From: Aureibaculum marinum
GTDB lineage: Bacteria > Bacteroidota > Bacteroidia > Flavobacteriales > Flavobacteriaceae
Reading direction: 5' to 3'
NCBI RefSeq assembly: GCF_003813905.1
Contig: NZ_RPFJ01000006.1
Coordinates: forward strand, 372,001 to 436,000
Length of the DNA: 64,000 bases
In this document: in pieces, positions 42,990-52,518 of the stretch
Layout: each line of letters opens with the position of its first letter
Numbering within the stretch: the stretch's first letter is position 1
Notes under the pieces: generated by a model
Told to the model about the DNA's origin: nothing
Seen by the model: the letters and a program-made list of their open reading frames with translations, nothing else
Database searches by the model: none
Translations under genes and position numbers: made by a program

Positions 42990-44177
42990 TTATTTTTTTG
43001 TTATGTCATCGATAACATTGAGTATAATCTCACATCCGTTTTTAATTTCAGTATCAGAAATATTTAAAGGGGGCGTTATTCTTACAGCTCTATTCTCATA
43101 AAGTAACCAAAATAGTAATAACCCTTTTTCTAGAGATTTTAATATAATTTGTGAAGCCATTTCTGGCGTATCAACAATTAATGCTAATAATAATCCTTTT
43201 CCTCTAATTTCTTTGATAGCTGGGTGCTGTAAATATTGTCTAAATAAAGTTTCTTTATGGGAAACATCTGTCATAAGTTTTGAAGAAGTTATTTCATTTA
43301 CAGTGGCTAAAGCCGAAGCTGCAATCACTGGATGCCCCCCGAAAGTAGTAATATGCCCTAATTTTGGATTTTCTTTTAAAGTAGACATTATATTTCTAGG
43401 AGCAATAAATGCACCAATTGGCATACCTCCACCTAACCCTTTACCAGTAATAATAATATCTGGGGTAGTACCGTAATTTTCAAAGCCAAAAAAAGTTCCT
43501 GTTCTTCCAATTCCTGTTTGTATTTCATCTAAAATTAACAATGCTCCAACTTCTATACAACGTTTTTTTACTTTAACTAAATAGTCATTTTGTGGAACAA
43601 TAAATCCAGCACCACCTTGTATTGTTTCTAATATTACCGCAGCCGTTTTATTAGTAATTTTTAAAATTTCATCTTCTTTATTGTAGGTGATAAATTTAAC
43701 ACCTGGAATTAAGGGTCTGAAGGCTCTATTTTGATTTTCATTACCACAAATACTCATAGCTCCTTGTGTATTACCATGGTATGCATTTTTGGCAGCAATA
43801 ATTTCTGATCTACCTGTAAATCTTTTGGCGAGTTTTAGTGCTCCTTCAGTAGCTTCAGTCCCTGAGTTTGTCAAATATACAGACCAATTTTCTGAGTTTG
43901 GTAATTGTAAAGTTAATAGTTTGCATAGTTCAACTGCTGGTTTTTGAATAAACTCTCCATATACCATAACATGGGTATATTTTTGAACTTGATTAACTAT
44001 AGCTTTATTAATTTTTGGATGATTATGACCTAAACTATTTGCAGAAACACCCGCTATAAAATCTAAATATACTTTTTCATTAATGTCATATACATAAGAA
44101 CCTTCCGCACGTGCTATTTCAATAGATAGTGGATGTGAAGAAGTTTGTGCTTGATATTTTAGAAAATCTGATTTCAT
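42990..44177 (-). CDS. class III PLP aminotransferase (acetylornithine/ornithine aminotransferase-like)
   Basis: 395-aa cytoplasmic aminotransferase. Signatures: YVYDINEKVYLDFIAGVSAN, NSGTEATEGALKLAKR, ILDEIQTGIGRTGTF and ITGKGLGGGMPIGAF with the PLP lysine at K246. Length and motifs fit the ArgD/ornithine group, but no arginine genes lie nearby and Flavobacteriia carry several related paralogues, so the substrate is left open. It ends 9 nt from the thioredoxin gene and starts 4 nt from the OstA-like gene, with which it is likely co-transcribed. Confidence 0.88.
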   Translation of the reverse strand: MKSDFLKYQAQTSSHPLSIEIARAEGSYVYDINEKVYLDFIAGVSANSLGHNHPKINKAIVNQVQKYTHVMVYGEFIQKPAVELCKLLTLQLPNSENWSVYLTNSGTEATEGALKLAKRFTGRSEIIAAKNAYHGNTQGAMSICGNENQNRAFRPLIPGVKFITYNKEDEILKITNKTAAVILETIQGGAGFIVPQNDYLVKVKKRCIEVGALLILDEIQTGIGRTGTFFGFENYGTTPDIIITGKGLGGGMPIGAFIAPRNIMSTLKENPKLGHITTFGGHPVIAASALATVNEITSSKLMTDVSHKETLFRQYLQHPAIKEIRGKGLLLALIVDTPEMASQIILKSLEKGLLLFWLLYENRAVRITPPLNISDTEIKNGCEIILNVIDDITKK

Positions 44178-44181
44178 ACAG

Positions 44182-45753
44182 CTATTCTTGATTCTTAATA
44201 AGTTTTTTATTGGAGTTTAATTCGTTTTTAGTTACATTTTTTTCCAATGTTTTATCTACATCATCTTTAATAAATATATCTTCCATTTTTAAAGGCCTTT
44301 CTTTAATACGCCAATTAAAACCCGGAAACTTACGATCAGGCAACTTAACCTTTGAAGGAGGTGATAATGGACCTTCAGGGTTTGTAAAATAAGTAATAGC
44401 AACAATTTTATTATCTTTAATTTTAAAATTGATTTTACTACATGTCATTTTATCAATTCCTATTAGCTCATCGTTCTCATTTCTTGCATAAAAAATACTT
44501 TCTGTATTTCCAATAACATCAACATTCTCTAATTGATTATTATTAAATTTTCCGAGAATATTTCTACCTTTAATTTGATTATAACCGGCAGAATCTTTCT
44601 GAATTACAAATGCATTTTTTAAAATTTTTAAACTGTCTAATTGTTCGGTTTTAGGATTAGAAAGTAAGTGAATTGTATCTCCTGTAATTTGACTTTCTTG
44701 AGACCATAATACAGGGTTTACAAACATTTGTGTTAAACCTGTTTTTTGACTAGAATGGATGGAATCACATTTACCACTTAAATCACTTTTAAAAAATTTA
44801 ACACGATGATATGCTCTTATAATTCTATTTTCAGGTTTACCTGTAATAAGTAATGTATCACCATGTATATACATGGAATCTTTTTCAATTTCGGTTATAG
44901 CAACAGCTCTATTTATAACAAAAGCAGAATCTAATTTTTGGTAAAACTCTCCATAATTACCACGTACAACAGCATTATTTACTGTGTCTAACATTTTTAT
45001 ATTATTAGTAGCCGAAGCAAAAGCCTTATTTCTATCATAATATAAACTATCAGCAGTAATTGATCTATTTTTATAGGTTATTGTAGAGTTTTTTGTAAAG
45101 TGTGAAATGTTCTTTTTTGTATCATAAAATCCATGTTCAGTGTAAATATGAACATCTTCTCCTGTTATTGTAGAGGGGCCATATAAAAATGTTTGTCCGT
45201 TGTTTGTAAAATAATTGAGATGGTCAGATTCTAGAATATAATCAGGATTGGTTAAAACAACTTCAGAAAGAGCTTGAAATTTAGAAGTTCTTAAAAAATA
45301 ATTACCTTTTTTACTAACTAAAACATTTGTGGTATCTTTAATTGTTGCACCATTATTATAGTATAGCAGCTGCTTAACACGGTCAAAATCTAAGGTATCT
45401 GTAGTTAAGGTCATTAAGGGGTCTTTCAATACTACTTTACCCCATGATTTAGCTTTTTTAGTATTTCCATTATATTGTACATAATCACTAGTTTGGATAA
45501 TAGTATCACCTTGATTCAGCACTACATCTCCATAGGCTCTTATGATATTTTGCGATTTGTATCGAATTGCTTTTTTGCAACGAAGCGTAATTCCTTCATG
45601 CACCACAACCACATCACCCAAACCTATTTCTTGATTCGGATATTTTTCTTCATCTATAATACTGATATCAGCATGTAAAATCTCAACCCTTTTTTGCTGA
45701 GCATGCACAATAAATGTTGTTATAAATAATACTAGAAGTAAAAAATTTTTCAA
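44182..45753 (-). CDS. OstA/LptA-like periplasmic LPS-transport protein
   Basis: 523-aa exported protein with a Sec signal (to about residue 18) and then repeated beta-strands of the OstA/LptA jellyroll type (HADISIIDEEKYPNQEIGLG, RAYGDVVLNQGDTIIQTSDY, KSWGKVVLKDPLMTLTTDTL, AYHRVKFFKSDLSGKCDS). It is longer than LptA (about 185 aa) and shorter than LptD, matching the Bacteroidota OstA-like family. It probably helps form the LPS bridge. The C-terminal tail (490-523) is charged and low complexity. Confidence 0.85.
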   Translation of the reverse strand: MKNFLLLVLFITTFIVHAQQKRVEILHADISIIDEEKYPNQEIGLGDVVVVHEGITLRCKKAIRYKSQNIIRAYGDVVLNQGDTIIQTSDYVQYNGNTKKAKSWGKVVLKDPLMTLTTDTLDFDRVKQLLYYNNGATIKDTTNVLVSKKGNYFLRTSKFQALSEVVLTNPDYILESDHLNYFTNNGQTFLYGPSTITGEDVHIYTEHGFYDTKKNISHFTKNSTITYKNRSITADSLYYDRNKAFASATNNIKMLDTVNNAVVRGNYGEFYQKLDSAFVINRAVAITEIEKDSMYIHGDTLLITGKPENRIIRAYHRVKFFKSDLSGKCDSIHSSQKTGLTQMFVNPVLWSQESQITGDTIHLLSNPKTEQLDSLKILKNAFVIQKDSAGYNQIKGRNILGKFNNNQLENVDVIGNTESIFYARNENDELIGIDKMTCSKINFKIKDNKIVAITYFTNPEGPLSPPSKVKLPDRKFPGFNWRIKERPLKMEDIFIKDDVDKTLEKNVTKNELNSNKKLIKNQE

Positions 45754-45840
45754 ATTAATTAATTTAATGCAAAATTACATAAAAATGCGATTATGAAATT
45801 CTAAATTCTTGTTAAAGGAAATCTTACGTTTATAGTGGTA

Positions 45841-46299
45841 TTAATATGTATATACTTTGATAATGTTATGGTTTTTAAATTCAATACCTATTGATTTTGA
45901 AACGTTATCATCTAAAGGTTCAATAGTTAACTCAAACTCAGACTTTCTATTGTCTAAAGGTACAATTCCTCCTACATAGAAATCGTTTTTCCACTTTAAA
46001 AAAACTTCTTTTTTATCAATCCTTTTTTCAGAAATAATACGTTCAATTTTAGGTAGATATTCTTGTTCCCAATTTTGGACTAAATCACTTATAAAATTAA
46101 TATGTAATGGATTTGGACCTGTTGGATTTCCTTCCATTATTAGGGTTGTTTCTTTAGTAGTATTTCCTAAAGTTTTACTTCCAACCCAAGTATATGATTT
46201 AGTTTGATTATTGCCTCTAATTCTATCGCTGACCAATTTCCCTAAAATTGGATGATTAATTGTATTTTTTTTACCAAAAATAATATCTAAAATTTTCAT
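45841..46299 (-). CDS. hypothetical protein, 152 aa
   Basis: Not recognised. No signal peptide or membrane segment. The N-terminus is MKILDIIFGKK, followed by mixed beta-rich sequence with GNPTGPNPLHINF and a helix (FISDLVQNWEQEYLPKIERI), ending in strands. It lies on the same strand as the helicase (32-nt gap). Codon use and AT content match neighbours, so it is likely a real gene. Confidence 0.65.
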   Translation of the reverse strand: MKILDIIFGKKNTINHPILGKLVSDRIRGNNQTKSYTWVGSKTLGNTTKETTLIMEGNPTGPNPLHINFISDLVQNWEQEYLPKIERIISEKRIDKKEVFLKWKNDFYVGGIVPLDNRKSEFELTIEPLDDNVSKSIGIEFKNHNIIKVYTY

Positions 46300-46331
46300 T
46301 TAATTAAATTTTGAAATCGCATTAATTAAAA

Positions 46332-48008
46332 TTATTTAAGAAAAGCAATACACAACTTAATATTTTCATAACTTACTTCAGAATTTAAAGCGTCAAAAAT
46401 TACTTTAGAGCTTACAGGTTTGTTTTTAGGTTGTAAATCATATACACTTTTAACTTTTTTTAAAATGGATTTTTTTGGCTTGTAAAAACTTAAATCTTCG
46501 TTTGGGAAATTTTCAAGAATCTTAATAATATGTGTGTTAATTGTATTAGTTGTTAATCCTCTTTCTTCTGCTATTTGTGTTATGGATTTTTTTTGTTGTA
46601 AATAAGATAAAGTTAATTCGTAAGTAGATTTTTGGCTTGTTTTTTTCTCTTTTATTTTATTAGAATTTTTACGAATATCTTTTATATTAGTTGTTCCTCC
46701 ACATTTTCTAATAAATGCTGGAGCCAATTTTAGTAAGTCGTTAATAGAATATTTTTTATCAATTTGCTCTGAAAGTTCTTGAAAACGGATGTCGGCTTTA
46801 AATGCTAAAGGATCAACTTTTAACGCCATTTCATTAAAACCTTTTAATAGTAAATTCTCAATTTTTTTTAATCGTGACAAAGCAACGTAACCTTGACCGA
46901 GTTCAAAAGTTTTAGAAAGATCAATTTCTGCTTCATCTAGAGTCATTCCTTGGCATTTGTGAATGGTAATAGCCCAAGCCAATCGTAAAGGAAATTGACT
47001 AAAACTTGCTAACACTTTATTGTGATCGTCTTGTATAGACCAATCTTCTTTAGCAACAGTAATAATTCTACCATTAGCTATTTTTACTTTAGGTTGTCCT
47101 TCTTCATTAAATCCTGTTATTTTACCAATAGTGCCATTAACAAATGCTTTTTCAGTATTGTTTTTTACAAACATTACTTTAGCTCCAATTTTTAATTGTA
47201 AATTTTCACTTGCTAAAACTGAATTTTTTAAAGAATCAATTAATTTTTTATTTCCTTTAAATGTAGCTTTAAAAGTTCTAGTTCGTCCTTCAAGTTCTGC
47301 TAAATATTCAATATTAATTTTATCTACATCAACATTATGAGTAAAAAGTTTAGTGGGAACTTCTTTATTTTTAAGAGTGTTTTTAGTGGCTTTTTCTAAA
47401 ATTTTTAAATTGTGTTGCGACACCTTACCACTACGAATTTCATTTAAAATAGTATTTAATTTAGAGTCGCTTTGTCTGTATTGTTCAGTTAAATAACAAA
47501 CATTTAAATTGGCATTTACCCAAGCTTCAGACATAAATGAAAATTTATCTCTACTTTTTTCACCATATTTACCAATAGGAGGAAGCTGAAAAAAATCACC
47601 ACTTAATACAACTTGAATTCCACCAAAAGGTTCTTGATTTTCTTTGAAAAAACGCAATACTCTATCAACCAAATTTAATTGGTTTTTGTGTAACATTGAA
47701 ATTTCATCAATAATTAGAACTTGAGCTTTTTCAAGGTTTTTCTTTAGGTATTTTTTGGTTTTCATTGTTACCAAATTTCCCTGTGTGAGATGTTCTTTTA
47801 CTCCAATGCCAGCCCAAGAATGAATAGTCATCCCATTCATATGAGTTGCTGCAATTCCTGTAGAAGCTGTAACTGCAACAGGTACTTTTCTAGCACGCAA
47901 ATACTTTATATACTCATTTAAAACATGAGTTTTACCTGTGCCAGCAGAACCTGTTAAGAATACATTTTTTCCTGACTTTAATATAGCTAGAGCTTTTTCT
48001 TGTTGCAT
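46332..48008 (-). CDS. PIF1-like helicase with C-terminal HTH domain
   Basis: 558-aa SF1B (5'-3') helicase. Walker A GSAGTGKT (20-27), TASTGIAATHMNGMTIHSWAG (PIF1 motif Ia region), VLIIDEISML (II), SGDFFQLPPIG (III), WAITIHKCQGMTLDEAEIDL (V) and VALSRLK (VI). The last 130 residues hold a helix-turn-helix (SYLQQKKSITQIAEERGLTT...INTH, HTH_40-like). Many Bacteroidota carry this fusion. Likely roles are G-quadruplex or R-loop removal. It has no obvious operon partner except the small gene downstream. Confidence 0.9.
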   Translation of the reverse strand: MQQEKALAILKSGKNVFLTGSAGTGKTHVLNEYIKYLRARKVPVAVTASTGIAATHMNGMTIHSWAGIGVKEHLTQGNLVTMKTKKYLKKNLEKAQVLIIDEISMLHKNQLNLVDRVLRFFKENQEPFGGIQVVLSGDFFQLPPIGKYGEKSRDKFSFMSEAWVNANLNVCYLTEQYRQSDSKLNTILNEIRSGKVSQHNLKILEKATKNTLKNKEVPTKLFTHNVDVDKINIEYLAELEGRTRTFKATFKGNKKLIDSLKNSVLASENLQLKIGAKVMFVKNNTEKAFVNGTIGKITGFNEEGQPKVKIANGRIITVAKEDWSIQDDHNKVLASFSQFPLRLAWAITIHKCQGMTLDEAEIDLSKTFELGQGYVALSRLKKIENLLLKGFNEMALKVDPLAFKADIRFQELSEQIDKKYSINDLLKLAPAFIRKCGGTTNIKDIRKNSNKIKEKKTSQKSTYELTLSYLQQKKSITQIAEERGLTTNTINTHIIKILENFPNEDLSFYKPKKSILKKVKSVYDLQPKNKPVSSKVIFDALNSEVSYENIKLCIAFLK

Positions 48009-48071
48009 ATTGCGAAGATAGAAAAAGTAAAAGAGAAGATACTATTACCTTAAAATATAATTTTTGACAAT

Positions 48072-48854
48072 CTATTTTGAAATAGGGCAACCCCAACCAT
48101 CATAAAAGCCATTATTATCTTTAGCGATAGTAATAAGCTCCCAAACAGAATCATTAATAGTGTTCCAATTAATGTCACTTATCTTAGAAATATTTAATTG
48201 AAATAAATTTTTTTCTGTTTTTTCTTTAGATAAAATTTTAAATCCTATTTTCTCAACAGCAGTTATAAATGAGTTTCTATCTGCTTCTGTCTGAAAGTTA
48301 ATCCAATGATCAATTGGTCTTTCAGAATTAGGATTGTCTCCTTCTTGATGAAGATTATTTAATACACGTTGATTTAAAATGGTTTGATATTCATACTCAT
48401 TAGGATATAGGAAGTCAAAATAATCACTCCACTTAACATCTATTTTACTATCAGTGGCATATCTATAATTAGGATGTCTTTGCATTACTTCGCTAGCAAG
48501 TTTAGCGATATCTATTTTTGTTGTAGTATAAAAATAGAGATCAAAAGTACCATTGGTTTTTAATGCTCCAGCAACAATGGCACCTTTTTTTTCTAATGCA
48601 TCAGAAATGTCATCTTCAATTTTACATATTGCAGGAAATTCTTCCCTTGTGGTAAATCCGTTATGGTCTGGATTTAAAAGTTGCACAGAAAACCAAAGTC
48701 TATTTTCGTATTTTTCAATAGGAGCTATTTCATAAAGCCCTAAATTTAAACGAATACTTGCAGGATTGTCGTCAACTCTTGTAAAATATGAAGCCCAGTC
48801 TTGTTTAATTTCTATATTTTTCTCTGAGTTTTTATTAAATAGATTTTTGAACAT
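48072..48854 (-). CDS. DUF695-RraB fusion protein
   Basis: 260-aa cytoplasmic protein. Residues about 15-135 match DUF695 (WASYFTRVDDNPASIRLN, GFTTREEFPAICKIEDDI), and about 155-258 match an RraB-like domain (RVLNNLHQEGDNPNSERPIDHW, ...DRNSFITAVEKIGFKI, DGWGCPISK). E. coli RraB inhibits RNase E; here the partner is not known. Ends 64 nt from the start of the helicase gene. Confidence 0.82.
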   Translation of the reverse strand: MFKNLFNKNSEKNIEIKQDWASYFTRVDDNPASIRLNLGLYEIAPIEKYENRLWFSVQLLNPDHNGFTTREEFPAICKIEDDISDALEKKGAIVAGALKTNGTFDLYFYTTTKIDIAKLASEVMQRHPNYRYATDSKIDVKWSDYFDFLYPNEYEYQTILNQRVLNNLHQEGDNPNSERPIDHWINFQTEADRNSFITAVEKIGFKILSKEKTEKNLFQLNISKISDINWNTINDSVWELITIAKDNNGFYDGWGCPISK

Positions 48855-48989
48855 TTTATCAATATTTTTAGATAGTTAATGGGTTTGTTTTTAATATAAA
48901 AATCAGTTTAAAATCTACAAAATACAACCACAGAAATTAATGTACAATTATTCTTTAGCTTACATATTTTATTAATAAATCATTTCTAT

Positions 48990-51839
48990 TTACTTATTCA
49001 AATACATTTTTCGTCTAGAGTACAATTCGTAAAACTGGTCATCTTTTAAGCTGTCAATAAATAAAATACTCTCTCCTGTAGATTTCATTTCAGGCCCAAG
49101 TTTTTTATCTACATTAGGAAATTTATTAAATGAGAATACGGGTTGTTTAATAGCAAAACCTTTTAGTTGAGGTTTAAAAGTAAAGTCTTTTACTTTTTTA
49201 TCACCCAACATAACTTTAGTAGCGAAATTAACATAAGGTTCACCATAGGCTTTTGCTATAAAAGGAACGGTTCTAGACGCTCTTGGATTAGCTTCTATAA
49301 TGTATACAGTGTCATCTTTTATTGCAAATTGAATGTTTATAAGACCTACAGTTTTCAAAGCTTTTGCAATTTTAGCTGTATGATCTTTTATTTGTTGCAT
49401 AACAAACTCTCCAATATTAAAAGCTGGTAAGGTAGCATTAGAATCTCCAGAGTGGACTCCACAAGGTTCTATATGTTCCATAATTCCAATAGTGTATACA
49501 TCTTCTCCATCACAAATAGAATCTGATTCAGCTTCAATGGCACCATCTAAATAATGATCTAAAAGCAATACATTATTCGGAATTTTTTGTAATAAATCAA
49601 CCACATGGGTTTCTAATTCTTCTTTATTGATAACAATTTTCATTCCTTGACCACCTAATACATAAGAAGGTCTTACTAAAATTGGAAAATCTAATTCGTC
49701 TGCCACTGCTAATGCTTCATCGGCTGTAGTGGCTGTTCCAAATTTTGGAAATGAGATATTTAATTCTTCTAATAAATTTGAAAAACGACCTCTATCTTCA
49801 GCTAAATCTAGTGCTTCGAAAGACGTTCCAATAATTTTAATTCCATATTTATCTAACTTTTCAGCTAGTTTTAATGCTGTTTGACCTCCGAGTTGTACAA
49901 TCACACCTTCAGGTTTTTCGTATTGGATAATATCGTAAATATGTTCCCAAAAAACAGGTTCAAAATAAAGTTTGTCAGCAGTGTCAAAATCTGTTGAAAC
50001 AGTTTCTGGATTACAGTTGATCATAATAGTTTCATAACCAGCTTCTTTAGCAGCCAAAACACCATGTACGCAACAATAGTCGAATTCTATTCCTTGTCCG
50101 ATTCGATTAGGCCCAGAGCCTAGTACTATAATTTTCTTTTTATTGCTAACAATAGATTCATTTTCAGCAGAAGCTACACCATCTATTATTCTATTATTTT
50201 CAAAAGTAGAGTAGTAGTAAGGTGTTTGAGCTTTAAATTCAGCGGCACAAGTGTCAACTAATTTATAAACTCTATTTATGTTAAGCTCTTCACGTTTTTT
50301 ATATACTTCACTTTCATAACAGTCAAGCATATGAGCTATTTGTCTATCACCATAGCCTTTTTGTTTTGCTTCAAGTAATAAATCTTTAGGCAAACTTTCT
50401 AAACTATAAGAAGATATTTCTTTTTCTAGAAAATGCAATTCTTCATATTGTTTTAAGAACCACATATCAATTTTTGTAAGTTCATGAATTCTGCTTAGGG
50501 GCATTCCTATCTGGATAGCATCATAAATGACAAAAACACGATCCCAACTAGGGTTTTTTAATTTTTCAATAATTTTATCATAATCTTTTTCTCCTTTACC
50601 ATCAGCACCAATTCCATTTCGCTTAATTTCAAGTGATTGAGTAGCTTTATGTAAAGCTTCTTGAAAAGATCTTCCAATACCCATTACTTCTCCAACAGAC
50701 TTCATTTGCAAGCCTAAAGTACGATCAGAACCTTCGAATTTATCGAAATTCCATCTTGGTATTTTTACAATTACATAATCTAATGTTGGTTCAAATAATG
50801 CAGATGTGTTTTTGGTTATCTGATTTTCTAATTCATCTAAATGATAACCTATAGCCAATTTAGTAGCAATTTTTGCAATAGGATATCCAGTAGCTTTTGA
50901 AGCTAAAGCAGATGAACGAGAAACACGAGGATTAATTTCGATGGCGATAATATCTTCGTTTTCATCAGGACTTACAGCAAACTGTACATTACAGCCACCG
51001 GCAAAATCACCTATAGAACGCATCATATGAATGGCCATATCACGCATTTTTTGGAATGTTTTATCTGATAAAGTCATTGCAGGAGCAACAGTTATTGAAT
51101 CTCCCGTATGAATTCCCATAGGATCCATATTTTCTATTGTACAGATAATAACTACATTATCATTTTGGTCTCTTAGTAGCTCAAGCTCGTATTCTTTCCA
51201 GCCTAATAATGCTTTGTCAATAATAACTTCATGAATTGGAGAAGCTTCTAAACCACGGCTTAATAACTCGTCAAAGTCATTTTTATCATAAACTATTGAA
51301 GCTCCGTATCCACCAAGTGTAAAAGAGGGACGTATCACGAGAGGAAAACCATATTCTTGAGCAATCTCTTTTCCTTTTAAAAATGATGTTGCTGTGGTTG
51401 AAGGAGCTTGACCTACACCAATATCAAGCATCAACTTCCTAAATTGTTCTCGATCTTCTGTAATATTTATAGCATTAATATCAACACCAATTAAAGTAAC
51501 ATTATAATCATCCCAAATGCCTTTGTCTTGTGCTTCTATACATAAGTTAAGTGCCGTTTGTCCACCCATTGTCGGTAAAACAGCATCTATATTAGGATGT
51601 TGTTCTAAAATTTCTATTATGGATTTTGTAGTTAATGGTTTTAGATAAACATTATCCGCCAATGATGGGTCTGTCATAATTGTTGCGGGGTTAGAATTTA
51701 TTAAAGTAACTTCAATTCCTTCTTCTTTTAGTGAACGAATGGATTGGCTACCTGAATAATCAAACTCACAAGCTTGACCAATAATGATTGGACCTGAACC
51801 TATAATTAAAACGGATTTTATGGCTGGATTTTTTGGCAT
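48990..51839 (-). CDS. carB: carbamoyl-phosphate synthase large chain lacking the C-terminal allosteric domain
   Basis: 949-aa large subunit of carbamoyl-phosphate synthase, supplying arginine and pyrimidine synthesis. Both ATP-grasp halves are present: the first opens VLIIGSGPIIIGQACEFDYS and the second has VLGSGPNRIGQGIEFDYCC. Oligomerisation domain in the middle. E. coli CarB is 1,073 aa; this protein ends at YELYSRRKMYLNK, so the MGS-like domain (about 120 aa) that binds UMP, IMP and ornithine is missing. The end is a clean stop without a displaced MGS frame in the 135 nt that follow. carA is not in the window. Confidence 0.96.
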   Translation of the reverse strand: MPKNPAIKSVLIIGSGPIIIGQACEFDYSGSQSIRSLKEEGIEVTLINSNPATIMTDPSLADNVYLKPLTTKSIIEILEQHPNIDAVLPTMGGQTALNLCIEAQDKGIWDDYNVTLIGVDINAINITEDREQFRKLMLDIGVGQAPSTTATSFLKGKEIAQEYGFPLVIRPSFTLGGYGASIVYDKNDFDELLSRGLEASPIHEVIIDKALLGWKEYELELLRDQNDNVVIICTIENMDPMGIHTGDSITVAPAMTLSDKTFQKMRDMAIHMMRSIGDFAGGCNVQFAVSPDENEDIIAIEINPRVSRSSALASKATGYPIAKIATKLAIGYHLDELENQITKNTSALFEPTLDYVIVKIPRWNFDKFEGSDRTLGLQMKSVGEVMGIGRSFQEALHKATQSLEIKRNGIGADGKGEKDYDKIIEKLKNPSWDRVFVIYDAIQIGMPLSRIHELTKIDMWFLKQYEELHFLEKEISSYSLESLPKDLLLEAKQKGYGDRQIAHMLDCYESEVYKKREELNINRVYKLVDTCAAEFKAQTPYYYSTFENNRIIDGVASAENESIVSNKKKIIVLGSGPNRIGQGIEFDYCCVHGVLAAKEAGYETIMINCNPETVSTDFDTADKLYFEPVFWEHIYDIIQYEKPEGVIVQLGGQTALKLAEKLDKYGIKIIGTSFEALDLAEDRGRFSNLLEELNISFPKFGTATTADEALAVADELDFPILVRPSYVLGGQGMKIVINKEELETHVVDLLQKIPNNVLLLDHYLDGAIEAESDSICDGEDVYTIGIMEHIEPCGVHSGDSNATLPAFNIGEFVMQQIKDHTAKIAKALKTVGLINIQFAIKDDTVYIIEANPRASRTVPFIAKAYGEPYVNFATKVMLGDKKVKDFTFKPQLKGFAIKQPVFSFNKFPNVDKKLGPEMKSTGESILFIDSLKDDQFYELYSRRKMYLNK

Positions 51840-51925
51840 TTTATATTATTTATTTTTTTAGGGGTACAAATATTTGAAAAAACTATTTTTTATGTACCAA
51901 TTAATTTGAAAACTTATTAAGAAGA

Positions 51926-51963
51926 TATAAAAAAAGGTGTTACTTAAAAAAAAGTAACACCTT
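51926..51963 (-). terminator. intrinsic terminator of rpmH (minus strand)
   Basis: 12-bp stem AAGGTGTTACTT/AAGTAACACCTT (51934-51945 with 51952-51963) with a 6-nt loop. Read on the minus strand, it is followed by a T run (51926-51933). It lies 22 nt after the rpmH stop. Confidence 0.75.
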
Positions 51964-51984
51964 GTATTATGAGATCTAATATCA

Positions 51985-52146
51985 TTATTTTTTCGGACTA
52001 GGGTCAGAAGATACTGAAAGTCTTTTTCTGCCTTTAGCTCTTCTTCGGGCTAAAACCTTTCTTCCATTAACACTAGACATTCTTTCTCTGAAGCCGTGTT
52101 TATTTTTTCTCTTTCTCTTTGACGGTTGAAATGTTCTTTTACTCAT
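51985..52146 (-). CDS. rpmH: ribosomal protein L34
   Basis: 53-aa very basic protein starting [19 protein letters not shown] and continuing with the L34 signature [18 protein letters not shown], then an extended tail ending SSDPSPKK. Component of the 50S subunit. The tail of about 8 residues beyond GRKRLSV is longer than in E. coli L34 (46 aa), as common in Bacteroidota. A consensus promoter lies upstream and a terminator downstream, so it is a single-gene unit. Confidence 0.95.
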   Translation of the reverse strand: MSKRTFQPSKRKRKNKHGFRERMSSVNGRKVLARRRAKGRKRLSVSSDPSPKK

Positions 52147-52518
52147 TTTCTAAATCTTTAAAAATCTTCTTATCAATTAAATGAGCTTCTGTTAAGCCCT
52201 TGCTAAAATCGGTGGCAAATATACAAATCCTTTTGTTTTCTGCAACAGTTTTTTAAATAAAAATTTGGTTAATTTAAAGTTTGTAATTGTTATTACTTAA
52301 TCATGTAATTTTTAATAGCTTACCAAAGCTGCTAAAGAAACAATTAACTATATTAAATTTATTTTAAATACCATTATTGTTACTATTGATGTAATAAATC
52401 TTTAATCTAAAAGAGTATTCAATTTTCTTATGTTATTGTAAGACTCCTCTAAATGTTTTTACAATTTACTTTCTATTTCTAGAAATATTCAATAAATTTA
52501 TAAAAATTATAAATATAA
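52147..52518. other. 372-nt divergent region between rpmH and the SDR gene
   Basis: Contains the rpmH promoter and leader on the minus strand. On the SDR side there is a palindrome ATTTCTAGAAAT (52475-52486) but no clear promoter. No further gene seen. Confidence 0.6.
52216..52245 (-). promoter_or_regulatory. Bacteroidota-type promoter of rpmH
   Basis: On the minus strand: TTG (52245-52243), 19-nt spacer, TATATTTG (52223-52216). Predicted start near 52210, giving a leader of about 65 nt before the rpmH ATG. Confidence 0.65.

Noticed and set aside
52475-52486. Palindrome ATTTCTAGAAAT before the SDR gene
   Set aside because: Too short and AT-rich to call an operator without a second copy.
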